64,000 nucleotides of DNA from Pseudomonas sp. Seg1 (GCF_018326005.1 NZ_AP021903.1:4887001-4951000); one strand, 5' to 3'; positions 1-8,804 are shown, counted from the stretch's first letter. The notes: a model not told the origin generated them from the sequence alone. Program-made: numbers and translations.

Positions 1-463
1 CAGAAACAGGTCGGCTGTCAGGCCGCCATCACTGGCAAGCCAGCTCCCACAGGGGTGGAGTACAACCGACAGAAACAGGCCGGCTGTCAGGTCGCCATCG
101 CTGGCAAGCCAGCTCCCACAGGGGTGGAGTACAACCGACAGAAACAGGTCGGCTATCAGGCCGCCATCACTGGCAAGCCAGCTCCCACAGGGGTGAAGTA
201 CAACCGACAGAAACAGGTCGGCTGTCAGGCCGCCATCACTGACAAGCAAGCTCCCACAGGAGTGGAGTACAACCGACAGAAACAGGTCGGCTGTCAGGCC
301 GCCATCACTGGCAAGCCAGCCCCCACAGGGGTGAAGTACAACCGACAGAAACAGGTCGGCTGTCAGGCCGCCACTACTGGCAGCCAGCTCCCACAGGGGT
401 GGAGTACAACCGACAGAAACAGGTCGGCTGTCAGGCCGCCATCACTGGCAAGCCAGCTCCCAC
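1..463. repeat. Tandem 69-bp repeat array, about 7 units
   Basis: Units begin at about 1, 70, 139, 208, 277, 346 and 414, so the period is 69 bp with one 68-bp unit. The array is cut by the left window edge. Every unit holds a REP-like core (GGCAAGCCAGCTCCCACA) joined to the same unique spacer, so whole units were amplified. Because 69 is divisible by 3, a long open frame runs through it by chance. I see no gene here. Confidence 0.9.
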
Positions 464-519
464 AAAAAAATGAGTACACCCCCGCACGCGGCGCATGCCG
501 CCCCACTCAACACAATGAG

Positions 520-800
520 CGTTAGCTCGAGTACCGCTCTTGATCTCAAGCGCCCGTCGGAAGGCTGAGCGGAGGGATTGATCCGGGGTGGGAGCGCAGC
601 GACCGTTTGGCGAAGCCAAACACATCGAGAGGAGGTGCAGCGAAGCAAACCGGAGGCGATGACCCCCGGATCGATCACGCAGCGAAGGAACCCGAGCCAC
701 AGCGAGGGCCGTACGTCAGGGTAAAGCCTTTTTGGTTACTTTTTCGGCGTCTGGAAAAAGTGACCCGCCGTAAGGGCGGAACCCTAATCAGCAACACCCG
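520..800. repeat. Probable dispersed intergenic repeat block
   Basis: A non-coding stretch between the tandem array and the flgE terminator. It has the look of a sequence block I recall as repeated between genes in P. fluorescens-group genomes (segments such as AAGCCTTTTTGGTTACTTTT followed by a GTGACCCGCC motif). Open frames here have no recognisable product. Repetition elsewhere in the genome cannot be tested from this window. Confidence 0.4.
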
Positions 801-837
801 CAGCAACGGATATACCCCCAAAACCCAAAACCCACCC

Positions 838-866
838 CAAAAAAAGCCCCTCAAAAAGAGGGGCTC
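838..866 (-). terminator. Rho-independent terminator after flgE
   Basis: On the minus strand the hairpin AGCCCCT / AGGGGCT is followed by a run of T, 23 bp past the flgE stop. It closes the flgBCDE transcript. Confidence 0.8.
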
Positions 867-888
867 CTTGAACAACCAAAAACCCGAA

Positions 889-2223
889 TCAGGTCATCTG
901 AATGATGGTCTGCATGATGGTGCTCTGAGTCGAAATAGTCTTCGCGTTCGCCTGATAGTTGCTCTGACCCTTGATCAGATCAACCAGCTCATTGGTCAGG
1001 TTAACGTTCGACTCTTCCAGCGAGTTAGACGCGATCGAACCCAAAGTACCGGTTTCCGGCGCATCGTAACCCGGGATACCCGAAGCGAAAGTCTCCTTCC
1101 AGCTGGTACCGCCAATCGCCTGCAAGCCCTGTTCGTTGGTGAAGCTCGCCAACGCAACCTGGCCGATGGCCTTGCTCTGGTTGTTGCTGAAGTTGGCGAA
1201 CAACGTACCGGTGCCGTCGATGGTCAGGTTAGTGATCTGGCCAGTGGCGTAACCATCCTGAGTCGGAATCGAACGCGCAGTGTCAGCGTTGTACTGAGTG
1301 GTCTTGGCCATCGAAATGGTCACGCCCTTCGTGTTCGCCGCTGCGCCGTTAGGCACAAAGGCGCCGTTGATCACGTTGCCCGGTACCCAGCCTTTGAGCG
1401 TCAGGTCGCTACTGATGATCGGCTTCGTGGCATCCGCCGGATTTGGCGTGCTGACCTGAAGCAAGTTGCCGGACGAATCGAATGTCAGTGTCGAAGCAAC
1501 CGGATCGACCTTGGTTGGATCGCTACCGGCTGCATCCGGGTTACGACCATCTACCAACGTGTAAACCTTCCAGGTGTTCTCGCCAGTCTTGACCATGTAC
1601 TGATCCATGACGTGCGAGTTGCCCTGCGTGTCATAGATCGGGGTGCTGAAGCTCTTGGTGTATGTCTCAAGCTTGCTCGGATCAAACTTGACGGCGGTGG
1701 CGCCCGTATCAACGATCACCGGTGCCTTCGAGTTCAGGTTGATGCTCGAAGTCACCAGGGAAGTCGACTTCGGCGCCAGGTTCGAGGTATCGATTTTCAG
1801 GTCGGTCAATACGCCGTTGATGATCTTGCCGTTGGCATCCACACCGTAACCCTGCAGACGCGAGGTGTAGTCGGTGTTGGTGATGTAACCGGCGTTGTCG
1901 ACCTTGAACGTACCGGCACGGGTATAGGAAATCGAACCGTTGTTGCTCATGGTGAAGAAGCCGGAACCGTTGATGCCCATGTCCAGCACGTTACCGGTGT
2001 TGTTGATGTCACCCTGGGTGAACTGCTGGGAAACGTTGGCCAGGCGCACGCCGTTACCGATCACTTTGCTGCCGCTACCCAGGCGAGTGGCCGAGTAAAC
2101 GTCTTCGAATTCTGCACGGGACGATTTGAAACCGGCGGTCGCGACGTTGGCGATGTTGTTGCCGGTCACGTCCAGTTGCTTGTTGGCTGCATAGAGACCG
2201 CTAAGGCCGATATTGAAAGACAT
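889..2223 (-). CDS. flgE: Flagellar hook protein FlgE
   Basis: 444 residues. FlgE subunits polymerise outside the cell into the curved hook that joins the basal-body rod to the filament. The N-terminus (MSFNIGLSGLYAANKQLDVT, then GNNIANVATAGFKSSRAEF) is the conserved flagellar rod/hook motif. The C-terminus (SNVNLTNELVDLI...QSNYQANAKT) is the matching coiled-coil end. Together these two ends form the D0 domain, and the variable D1/D2 body lies between them. There is no signal peptide, as expected for a flagellar type III export substrate. It is the last gene of flgB-C-D-E, 30 bp after flgD, and is followed by a terminator. Confidence 0.97.
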   Translation of the reverse strand: MSFNIGLSGLYAANKQLDVTGNNIANVATAGFKSSRAEFEDVYSATRLGSGSKVIGNGVRLANVSQQFTQGDINNTGNVLDMGINGSGFFTMSNNGSISYTRAGTFKVDNAGYITNTDYTSRLQGYGVDANGKIINGVLTDLKIDTSNLAPKSTSLVTSSINLNSKAPVIVDTGATAVKFDPSKLETYTKSFSTPIYDTQGNSHVMDQYMVKTGENTWKVYTLVDGRNPDAAGSDPTKVDPVASTLTFDSSGNLLQVSTPNPADATKPIISSDLTLKGWVPGNVINGAFVPNGAAANTKGVTISMAKTTQYNADTARSIPTQDGYATGQITNLTIDGTGTLFANFSNNQSKAIGQVALASFTNEQGLQAIGGTSWKETFASGIPGYDAPETGTLGSIASNSLEESNVNLTNELVDLIKGQSNYQANAKTISTQSTIMQTIIQMT

Positions 2224-2253
2224 ATTCCACTCCTTTGTGCCGGTTAGTCGGCT

Positions 2254-2982
2254 CTATATACCAATGGTTTGTACTTTGGACAGGGCAACGGTGCCCTTGC
2301 CAGCGAGGTTGAGCATCAGCTCGCCACCGGTCTGGCTGATGGTCACGCTGCTGACCGTGGCTGGCAGGTAGGTCGCCAGGTCCGTCGCGGTGCCATTGAT
2401 CGGCGCACTGGCCTTGAAGGTGTAAGTTCCGGCAGGCACCAGCGCGCCGTCCTTGTCCTTGCCATCCCAGGTGAAGCTGGCGTTGCCGGCCGCGCGACTG
2501 CCCAGATCAATGACGCGTACGGCTTTGCCATCCTTGTCGGTAACGGTCACGGTGCCGCCAGCGATGGACGTCGACAGGTTCAACGAACCGGTAAGGCCTT
2601 TGCTCGGATCATCGAGCTGCGCACTGTTGGTCTGCACGATCACGTTGCGACCCACCAGCGAAGATGCCTGCAACGCTTGCGAAGAGTTGTAGTTGCCGGC
2701 CAGGCCACTCACGGTGGAGTTCAGCGTGGTGATGCCTTCCAGGCTGCTGAACTGCGCCAACTGCGCAACGAACGCGCTGTTGTCTTGCGGATCGAGCGGG
2801 TTCTGGTTTTTCAGCTGGGTAACCAGCAGTTGCAGGAACGCATCCTTGCCCAGCGCCTTGCCGCCAGTGGCGCTGTTGGTGGCCGAGGCGATGCCACCCG
2901 TGGTCGTACTGCTCGTTTTTTTCGAGGAGTTCGCCAGGATGTCCTTCAGGCTCAGGGTGCCGGTGGAATCGGTAACACTCAT
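2254..2982 (-). CDS. flgD: Flagellar hook assembly (capping) protein FlgD
   Basis: 242 residues. FlgD is the temporary cap under which FlgE subunits assemble, and it is discarded when the hook is finished. The segment KDAFLQLLVTQLKNQNPLDP near residue 50 is the diagnostic FlgD N-terminal motif. The second half (about residues 110-230) matches the FlgD tudor/Ig-like hook domain. The N-terminal ~40 residues are rich in Ser/Thr/Gly. It sits 15 bp after flgC and 30 bp before flgE in one operon. Confidence 0.96.
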   Translation of the reverse strand: MSVTDSTGTLSLKDILANSSKKTSSTTTGGIASATNSATGGKALGKDAFLQLLVTQLKNQNPLDPQDNSAFVAQLAQFSSLEGITTLNSTVSGLAGNYNSSQALQASSLVGRNVIVQTNSAQLDDPSKGLTGSLNLSTSIAGGTVTVTDKDGKAVRVIDLGSRAAGNASFTWDGKDKDGALVPAGTYTFKASAPINGTATDLATYLPATVSSVTISQTGGELMLNLAGKGTVALSKVQTIGI

Positions 2983-2997
2983 GACAGTCGCCCCTTA

Positions 2998-3441
2998 TTA
3001 CTGACCGAGGGTCAGCACCTTCTGCATCATGGTTTTGGCGGTGTTCATCATTTCGGCGTTGGTCTGGAACGACCGGCTCGCGGAAATCATGTCAGCCATT
3101 TCTTCCACCACGTTGACGTTCGGGTAGTAGACGTAGCCCTTGGCGTCGGCGGCCGGATGGTTCGGCTCGTAACGCGCTTCGAGGTTGCTCTGGTCTTCGA
3201 CCACGCCGAGCACCTGCACGCCTTGACCGGCGGCATCCTGGCTCTGGAACAGCGAGTTGCTGCCGCTGTTCTGGCCACCCTGGAACATGGTGGCGAACAC
3301 CGGGTGACGGGCGCGATAGGTCTGGTCGATGCTCGACGAGACGGTCTCGGCGTTGGCGATGTTCGAGGCCACGGTGTTCAGACGCGTGGTCTGTGCGCTC
3401 ATGCCGCTGCCGGCAATGTTGAAAACGCTGGACAGGGACAT
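2998..3441 (-). CDS. flgC: Flagellar basal-body rod protein FlgC
   Basis: 147 residues, normal FlgC length. FlgC is a proximal rod subunit of the basal body. The N-terminal segment with SGMSAQTTRLNTVASNIANA is the rod signature, and the C-terminal helix (EMADMISASRSFQTNAEM...) completes the D0 domain. The ATG at 3441 begins MSLSSVFNIAGSG. The gene lies only 3 bp after flgB, so the two are probably translationally coupled. Confidence 0.97.
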   Translation of the reverse strand: MSLSSVFNIAGSGMSAQTTRLNTVASNIANAETVSSSIDQTYRARHPVFATMFQGGQNSGSNSLFQSQDAAGQGVQVLGVVEDQSNLEARYEPNHPAADAKGYVYYPNVNVVEEMADMISASRSFQTNAEMMNTAKTMMQKVLTLGQ

Positions 3442-3444
3442 GGA

Positions 3445-3852
3445 TTACTCTCCGCGCAGGGCTGACACCAGCCCTTTGAATTTGCTGTTGAGCAGGGTGA
3501 AGCTGGCCTGGAAGCCAACGGCGTTTTCCGCGTAGTTCGACTGTTCCAGTTGAGCGTCCACGGTGTTCTGGTCGATCGACGGTTGCATCGGCGTGCGATA
3601 CAGCAGCGATTCGTCGCCATTGCCCAGACCTTCAGCCTCGATGTGACGGCTGTTGGTCATGTTCAGGGCGATGGTGCCGTTGGCGTTCTTCTGGGTCTGT
3701 GCTTCAAGCACTTTGGAGAAGTCCAGATCCCGAGCCTTGTAGTTCGGGGTATCGGCGTTGGCGATGTTGTTCGCCAGGACTTCGGCACGCTGGGCGCGGA
3801 AGCCAAGAGCCTTTTCGTGAATGCCGAGCGCTTTATCGAAACTGATGCTCAT
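3445..3852 (-). CDS. flgB: Flagellar basal-body rod protein FlgB
   Basis: 135 residues from the ATG at 3852 (MSISFDKALG). The reading frame stays open further upstream to 3996, but those residues look unlike FlgB and would overlap the promoter. FlgB is the proximal rod subunit nearest the MS ring. The rod motif EVLANNIANADTPNYKARD is at about residues 24-42. It is the first gene of flgB-C-D-E. A near-perfect RpoN promoter lies 44-58 bp upstream, so the operon is likely class II/III flagellar, sigma-54 driven and FleQ/FleR activated. Confidence 0.96.
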   Translation of the reverse strand: MSISFDKALGIHEKALGFRAQRAEVLANNIANADTPNYKARDLDFSKVLEAQTQKNANGTIALNMTNSRHIEAEGLGNGDESLLYRTPMQPSIDQNTVDAQLEQSNYAENAVGFQASFTLLNSKFKGLVSALRGE

Positions 3853-3895
3853 GTCGGGAACCTTCGGGTGACCGGTTTTTCGTAACTGAGCTTTA

Positions 3896-3910
3896 GCAAG
3901 CGCCGTGCCA
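3896..3910 (-). promoter_or_regulatory. Sigma-54 (RpoN) promoter of flgBCDE
   Basis: On the minus strand it reads TGGCACGGCGCTTGC, matching the -24/-12 consensus TGGCAC-N5-TTGC exactly. The predicted start of transcription is near 3884, giving a leader of about 32 nt before the flgB ATG. The last 14 bases are identical to the site ahead of flgA. Confidence 0.85.
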
Positions 3911-4041
3911 ATGCGAGAAACGCCCGAAAACCGGGGGTTTGCGCGGTGCCGGCAAAGCGGCAATGCCAGAAAAGCGGCAACCGGTTTCCGCCGCATGCCG
4001 CTTTTCTGCCGCTTGCCTACGTTCTATCAGCCAACACTGAA

Positions 4042-4136
4042 CCCTGTGGGAGCGGGCTTGCCCGCGATGGCGGTATGTCTGGTTAATTTAAATCGACTGA
4101 CACGACGCTATCGCGGGCAAGCCCGCTCCCACAGGG
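4042..4136. repeat. Inverted REP pair (REPIN), GCGGGCTTGCCCGC family
   Basis: Two REP palindromes (GTGGGAGCGGGCTTGCCCGC and its reverse complement) face each other about 40 bp apart, between flgB and cheR. The same family occurs at about 35.2 kb. Non-coding. Confidence 0.85.
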
Positions 4137-4169
4137 TTTTGCGGTGATTCCGGCTTGAACGCCAGGCAT

Positions 4170-4203
4170 AAAAAAGGGAAGCCTTTAGGGCCTCCCGTTT
4201 TTT
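4170..4203 (-). terminator. Rho-independent terminator after cheR
   Basis: On the minus strand the hairpin GGGAGGCC-CTAAA-GGCTTCCC is followed by six T residues, starting 16 bp past the cheR stop. Confidence 0.8.
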
Positions 4204-4218
4204 GTGTTGCCGATGCAA

Positions 4219-5046
4219 TCACTTCGCCTGGTAAATGATCCCCGGGCTGCACTGGACCATCTGGTAATGATCCGGCAAACCGTTCAGCGCTTCGGAAGCG
4301 CCAAGGAACAGATAACCGCCCGGCTTCAACGTACTGTGAATGCGCAACAGGATGTCTTTCTTCACCTCGGCGGAGAAGTAAATCAGCACGTTGCGGCAGA
4401 ACACGATGTCGAACTTGCCCAGGCTTGCGTAGCTGTCGAGCAGGTTGAACGAGCGGAATTCCACCCGATTCTTGATCGGCGCCTTGATCACCCAGCGCCC
4501 CGGCCCTTTCGGGTCGAAGTAACGCTGCAGGCGTTCCGGCGACAAACCGCGACCGATCGCCAGGCTGTCGTACTCGCCAGTCTTGCAGTTGGTCAGCATC
4601 AGGCCGGACAGGTCAGTCGCAACAATCTGCACGCCCATCTTCAACTGACCGAGGTTGCTGCGCTCGAACTCGTCGATCGACATCGACAGCGAATACGGTT
4701 CCTGACCCGACGAGCACGCCGCCGACCAGATCCGCAGACGCTGGTTGGGACTGGCCTTGATCGCCTCGGGCAGCACCTTGTTCTTCAAGACTTCAAACGG
4801 ATAGGTGTCACGAAACCACAGGGTTTCGTTGGTCGTCATGGCATCGACCACCTGCTCGCGCAAACCGCTGCGCGGCTGGGTCTGGATGCGCTGTACCAGC
4901 TCACCCAGGGATTTGATGCCTTGCTGCTCCATCAGTTTGTTGAGACGGCTCGAGACCAGGTACTGCTTGTTTTCACCGAGCAAAATGCCACAGGCTTTTT
5001 CCAGGAATACCCGGAACTGTTCGAAATCCAAATTACCCGTAGACAA
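4219..5046 (-). CDS. cheR: Chemotaxis protein methyltransferase CheR
   Basis: 275 residues, normal CheR length. It transfers methyl groups from S-adenosylmethionine to glutamates on chemoreceptors during adaptation. The N-terminal all-helical CheR domain covers about residues 1-75. The SAM-binding domain follows, with RIWSAACSSGQEPYSLSM (SAM-binding loop) and the family motif FDIVFCRNVLIYF near residue 215. It lies 46 bp after cheV on the same strand and ends in a terminator. The position beside cheV, flgA and flgM corresponds to cheR1 (PA3348) of PAO1. Confidence 0.96.
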   Translation of the reverse strand: MSTGNLDFEQFRVFLEKACGILLGENKQYLVSSRLNKLMEQQGIKSLGELVQRIQTQPRSGLREQVVDAMTTNETLWFRDTYPFEVLKNKVLPEAIKASPNQRLRIWSAACSSGQEPYSLSMSIDEFERSNLGQLKMGVQIVATDLSGLMLTNCKTGEYDSLAIGRGLSPERLQRYFDPKGPGRWVIKAPIKNRVEFRSFNLLDSYASLGKFDIVFCRNVLIYFSAEVKKDILLRIHSTLKPGGYLFLGASEALNGLPDHYQMVQCSPGIIYQAK

Positions 5047-5092
5047 TGATGCCGCCTCTTAAATCGTGTTGACCGCCAGGGGCAAAAGGCCC

Positions 5093-6025
5093 CTAGCTGA
5101 TATCTGCTGCTTTGATCCGGTCGACTACCCGGGATGCCAGGTCATCAGGACGGAATTTGGCCAGGAAGTCATCAGCACCGACTTTCTTGACCATCGCCTG
5201 ATTGAATACCCCGGACAACGAAGTATGCAGGATGATATGAAGCTTTTGCATGCGCGCGTCGCCGCGGATCTCCGCCGTCAGGGTGTACCCGTCCATCTCC
5301 GGCATCTCGATGTCGGAGATCATCATCAGGAACTCTTCTTCCGGCTTCTTGCCCTCGTCGACCAACTTGCGCAGGTAATCCAGCGCCTGCTTGCCGTCGT
5401 TCAACGCCACCACTTCGACGCCGATCGTCTGCAGGCAACGCGTGACCTGCTTGCGCGCCACCGACGAGTCATCGACCGTCAGCACCCGCAGCGACAACGC
5501 CTTGGTCTGGGTCTCGACATCGACCACGCCGACCGAAATCGCTTCCGGCGTCGGTGCGACTTCCGCCAGCACTTTCTCGACGTCGATGATTTCGACTAAC
5601 TGATTGTCCACCCGAGTCACAGCGGTCAGGTAATGATCGCGACCGGTACCCTTGGGTGGTGGATGAATCTCTTCCCAGTTCATGTTGACGATGCGCTCCA
5701 CCGAGCGGACCAGGAAACCCTGGGTCTTGGTGTTGTACTCCGTGATGATCACGAACGGGTTTTTCTTGTCTTTCAACGCACCCGAGCCGGTGGCCATTGC
5801 CAGATCAAGGATCGGAATGGTCGCCCCCCGGATATTCGCCACCCCGCACACGACAGGACTGGACTTGGGCATCAACGTCAGTGACGGGCATTGCAGCACT
5901 TCCCGCACCTTGAACACGTTGATGCCGTAGAGCTGCTGACCGTCGAGACGGAACAACAACAGCTCCAGGCGATTCTGCCCTACCAGTTGCGTGCGCTGGT
6001 TCACCGAATCCATTACACCAGCCAT
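5093..6025 (-). CDS. cheV: Chemotaxis coupling/receiver protein CheV
   Basis: 310 residues from the ATG at 6025 (MAGVMDSVNQRTQ). An upstream in-frame ATG at 6073 adds 16 residues unlike the family. The N-terminal CheW-like domain (about 15-165) couples receptors to CheA. The C-terminal receiver domain (about 180-305) has the phospho-acceptor in MISDIEMPEMDG. CheV is thought to modulate CheA coupling through its own phosphorylation. It is divergent from flgA and upstream of cheR, the same arrangement as PA3349-PA3348. Confidence 0.95.
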   Translation of the reverse strand: MAGVMDSVNQRTQLVGQNRLELLLFRLDGQQLYGINVFKVREVLQCPSLTLMPKSSPVVCGVANIRGATIPILDLAMATGSGALKDKKNPFVIITEYNTKTQGFLVRSVERIVNMNWEEIHPPPKGTGRDHYLTAVTRVDNQLVEIIDVEKVLAEVAPTPEAISVGVVDVETQTKALSLRVLTVDDSSVARKQVTRCLQTIGVEVVALNDGKQALDYLRKLVDEGKKPEEEFLMMISDIEMPEMDGYTLTAEIRGDARMQKLHIILHTSLSGVFNQAMVKKVGADDFLAKFRPDDLASRVVDRIKAADIS

Positions 6026-6080
6026 GCCCAGACTCCTACACCAACGCCAAGTGTTGTTGCGACGCACATTCATTGCTAAA

Positions 6081-6095
6081 CGGCACGGCGCTTGC
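6081..6095 (+). promoter_or_regulatory. Sigma-54-like promoter abutting flgA
   Basis: CGGCACGGCGCTTGC matches the RpoN -24/-12 consensus with one change at the first base. It shares 14 identical bases with the flgB promoter. The predicted transcription start (near 6107) falls almost on the flgA ATG at 6108, so the transcript would be nearly leaderless or the true start codon lies further in. Confidence 0.6.
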
Positions 6096-6107
6096 TTTTT
6101 AACTCGT

Positions 6108-6869
6108 ATGAACGCTCAAACGACATTTTTTCGACGCCTGACATCTCCCCTTCGCAGAGGGCTTTGCGCGGTGTCCGCCGTTTGCTTCTTTTTCGCTGGC
6201 AGCCCTGCCATTGCTGATGCGGTTACCTTGCCTGACATGCTTATCGGCGTCACTCAGGGCTTTCTTGAGTTCACCGTAGAAGACTATCTGGCTACCAGTC
6301 AAACGGAAGGCCGTTACGAAATCGAAGTCAACCAGCTCGACCCCCGTATGCGCATGCCTATGTGCGACAAGGAATTGACAGCGTCGCTGGAGAGTCCGGC
6401 ACGTCCGCTGGGCCGGGTAACCGTCAAGGTTCGCTGTGAAGGCAGCTCGCCCTGGACCGTGTTCGTGCCCGCTCAAGTCCGCCTGTTTCGCGAGATTGTG
6501 ACCACCACCCGACCACTCAAACGCGCCGGGATTATCGAGCCGCAGGATGTGACCTTGCGTGAACGCGACATCAGCGTGATCAATCAAGGTTTTCTGACCT
6601 CGGTAGACGAAGCGATCGGGCAAAAATTAACCCGACCAACGGTCGCCGATCAGGTCATTACCCTGGTCCACCTCGAACAGGCAGAAGTCGTGCGCAAGGG
6701 CGATCAAGTGGTCATCACCGCCCGCAGCGGCACGCTTGCCGTGCGCATGCCCGGCGAAGCACTGGCCAATGGCGGTTTGAAAGAACAGATCCGGGTGAAA
6801 AACCTCAACTCCCAACGCGTCATCAAGGCGCAAGTCACCGCGCCGGGCCAGGTGGAAGTCGCCATGTAA
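6108..6869 (+). CDS. flgA: Flagellar P-ring chaperone FlgA
   Basis: 253 residues from the ATG at 6108 (MNAQTTFFRRL). FlgA is a periplasmic chaperone that assists FlgI in forming the P ring. A Sec signal peptide is visible: basic N-region, hydrophobic core LCAVSAVCFFFAG, cleavage near PAIA-DA (residue ~36). The C-terminal two thirds contain the SAF/ChapFlgA region (GIIEPQDVTLRERDI ... VRVKNLNSQRVIKA-like end). The RpoN-like site almost overlaps this start. A GTG at 6171 with AGAGGG upstream is an alternative start, but it would leave a signal peptide without a basic end. It is followed 161 bp later by flgM. Confidence 0.93.
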   Translation: MNAQTTFFRRLTSPLRRGLCAVSAVCFFFAGSPAIADAVTLPDMLIGVTQGFLEFTVEDYLATSQTEGRYEIEVNQLDPRMRMPMCDKELTASLESPARPLGRVTVKVRCEGSSPWTVFVPAQVRLFREIVTTTRPLKRAGIIEPQDVTLRERDISVINQGFLTSVDEAIGQKLTRPTVADQVITLVHLEQAEVVRKGDQVVITARSGTLAVRMPGEALANGGLKEQIRVKNLNSQRVIKAQVTAPGQVEVAM

Positions 6870-6967
6870 AACACTCATGAGAAAACTGGCGCGGACCCCG
6901 TCGCTTCCCTAAACTGTGCCGCAGCAGGACACGCGACGGCGCATGCAGACTCATTGGCAAATGAGCC

Positions 6968-6994
6968 TAAAGTTTTCCAGGGGATGGCCGAAAA
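6968..6994 (+). promoter_or_regulatory. FliA (sigma-28) promoter of flgM
   Basis: TAAA, 15 bp, then GCCGAAAA fits the flagellar sigma-28 consensus TAAA-N15-GCCGATAA with one mismatch. It ends 36 bp before the flgM ATG. FliA control of its own anti-sigma factor is the expected feedback. Confidence 0.75.
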
Positions 6995-7030
6995 CATGGC
7001 AAGCGTCCAAATTCCCAGAGGTTTTTTATC

Positions 7031-7357
7031 ATGGTCATCGATTTCAGCCGTTTGAACAGCTCCTCGTCCCTTACGGGCAGTACACGTACCAGCAACGCCA
7101 AGGAAACCGCCGAAACCGGCACTTCGGCGCCGCTGAATACCCCGGCCGAAACGGCCAGCACCGTAAAAAGCGGGGAATCGGTACACCTCAGTAATGAGGC
7201 TCAACAGTTGCAGAAGGTCACTGACAAGCTGCGCGATCAGCCTGCTGTCGACAAAGCCCGTGTGGCTGAGTTGAAAGCCGCGATTGCCGATGGCAGCTAT
7301 AAAGTCGACAGCAACCGTGTAGCCAGCAAACTGCTCAACTTCGAAGCCCAGCGCTAG
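7031..7357 (+). CDS. flgM: Anti-sigma-28 factor FlgM
   Basis: 108 residues. FlgM binds FliA (sigma-28) and blocks late flagellar genes until it is exported through the finished hook. The N-terminus ([12 protein letters not shown]) and a low-complexity Ser/Thr/Ala/Glu middle are typical of this partly disordered protein. The C-terminal half ([17 protein letters not shown] ... [28 protein letters not shown]) is the conserved sigma-binding region. It is transcribed from a FliA-type promoter just upstream and is followed by flgN. Confidence 0.93.
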   Translation: MVIDFSRLNSSSSLTGSTRTSNAKETAETGTSAPLNTPAETASTVKSGESVHLSNEAQQLQKVTDKLRDQPAVDKARVAELKAAIADGSYKVDSNRVASKLLNFEAQR

Positions 7358-7405
7358 GCTTTCGCCGGCGCCAGGCTTTTGGACGCTTAAAACCCAAGGC
7401 CAGCC

Positions 7406-7873
7406 ATGCACGACACTAACTTACTGCAACTGATCAACGACGACTTTGCTCCAGCTCAAGATTTGCTGGAGTTACTGCAAACCGAGTCCCTCGCCTTGCA
7501 CGGTCGTGACATGCCACTGCTGGAAGAAATTCTGGCGCGCAAACAGGCGTTGATCATTCTGCTTGAACAGCATGGCCGCAAACGCAGCGAAATTCTCGCC
7601 AGCCTTGGCCTGTCGACGGATCGCCAAGGTCTCGAGCAACTGGCCAGCCAGTCGAGCATCGGCGCGCAGTTGCTGACGCAAGGTGACGCATTGACCGATC
7701 TCATCGCTCAGTGCCAGGCCGCCAATGTCAAGAATGGCCAATCGATCCAGATCCAGCAGGCCACCACGGCCAATCAGCTGAAAATCCTCACCGGCGGCGA
7801 ACCGCCAGCGCTGTATGACGCCAGCGGCACTTTCGCCAAACCTACCAAGCCACGTACGCTCAGCCAGGCGTGA
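7406..7873 (+). CDS. flgN: Flagellar export chaperone FlgN
   Basis: 155 residues. FlgN is a cytoplasmic chaperone for the hook-filament junction proteins FlgK and FlgL. The protein is almost wholly helical with an N-terminal amphipathic pair (INDDFAPAQDLLELLQTESLALHGRDMPLLEEILARK) matching the FlgN family. The C-terminus is short and polar. It lies 48 bp downstream of flgM, as in PA3351-PA3352. Confidence 0.92.
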   Translation: MHDTNLLQLINDDFAPAQDLLELLQTESLALHGRDMPLLEEILARKQALIILLEQHGRKRSEILASLGLSTDRQGLEQLASQSSIGAQLLTQGDALTDLIAQCQAANVKNGQSIQIQQATTANQLKILTGGEPPALYDASGTFAKPTKPRTLSQA

Positions 7874-7965
7874 GCCATTCGACGGGCCCGCACTATCAAC
7901 CCGTGAAACATGCTGGCAAAATGCTGGCTAGCCATCGTCAAATTTTGTCTGGAGATTGAGAAAAC

Positions 7966-8712
7966 GTGCCAAACGCCCTAAGCGCGGATGATGCTCCGCA
8001 GCCACCAAAGGTGCTCACCACGCCACTGGAAATCTCCAGCAACCTGCGCCAACTGCAAGATAGCCACGACCCGCTGATCATCACGTTCCACGAACGCAGC
8101 CAGCGCTTCCAGAGCTACCTGATCAAAGTCGACCGCGACAGCGCCTCGATTGCCCTCGACGAAATGATCCCGCGCGATGGCGAACGCTTCCTGCTCGCCG
8201 GCGAACCGTTCAGGGTCGAAGGTTTCCATGAAGGCGTACGCATTGCCTGGGAATGCACCGGCACGCTGAACATTGAAGAGTCCGACGGTGACCGCTTCTA
8301 TACCGGCGAGCTACCGACCGAGGTGGTTTACCACCAGCGCCGTAACGCTTTCCGCGCCGCACTGAAACTGACCGATCTGGTCAGCGTCGAACTGGGCGGC
8401 GAGAAGCTCAAGGCGCCGATCAACGGCAAGTTGCTGGATATTTCCGCCACTGGCTGCAAGTTGCGTTTCGAAGGCGACATCACTGACCGCCTGCAACTTG
8501 GCCAGGTCTACGACCGCATGATCGCCCCGCCGTTGTTCGGCAACCAGCCGGCTTCGGTTGAACTGCGGTATCTGCACTTCGAAGAAAAACTCAACATCAC
8601 CTTCGCCGGCCTGCGCTTCCACAACATCAGCGGCCAGGCTGCACGCAACGTTGAGCGTTTCGTTTATCAGTTGCAGCGTGAAGCCCGGCGCTTCGATAAA
8701 GACGATCTCTGA
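7966..8712 (+). CDS. flgZ: Flagellar brake protein FlgZ/YcgR (PilZ, c-di-GMP receptor)
   Basis: 248 residues from a GTG start at 7966 ([10 protein letters not shown]). The N-terminal YcgR domain (about 20-115) precedes a C-terminal PilZ domain (about 118-235). Both c-di-GMP motifs are present: RxxxR in QRRNAFR, and DxSxxG in [13 protein letters not shown]. On binding c-di-GMP, YcgR/FlgZ proteins act on the motor and slow swimming. It sits downstream of flgN as PA3353 does in PAO1, and a terminator follows 24 bp after the stop. Confidence 0.94.
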   Translation: MPNALSADDAPQPPKVLTTPLEISSNLRQLQDSHDPLIITFHERSQRFQSYLIKVDRDSASIALDEMIPRDGERFLLAGEPFRVEGFHEGVRIAWECTGTLNIEESDGDRFYTGELPTEVVYHQRRNAFRAALKLTDLVSVELGGEKLKAPINGKLLDISATGCKLRFEGDITDRLQLGQVYDRMIAPPLFGNQPASVELRYLHFEEKLNITFAGLRFHNISGQAARNVERFVYQLQREARRFDKDDL

Positions 8713-8736
8713 ATCGAACGCATCGGCATAAATAGA

Positions 8737-8769
8737 AAGGGCAGTCCTTGGCGGGACTGCCCTTTTTTA
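8737..8769 (+). terminator. Rho-independent terminator after flgZ
   Basis: Strong hairpin AAGGGCAGTCC-TTGGC-GGGACTGCCCTT followed by a T run. Confidence 0.88.
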
Positions 8770-8804
8770 TTTCCAACAAAATACCCGATTCCGAATGATT
8801 ACTT

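Noticed and set aside
55..525. 156-codon open frame with repeated residues
   Set aside because: It is the 69-bp tandem repeat read in frame. No ribosome-binding site or known domain; repeat unit length divisible by three explains the open frame.
607..2247. 546-codon open frame on the plus strand
   Set aside because: It lies opposite flgE, whose protein is clearly recognised. Typical antisense shadow in GC-rich DNA.
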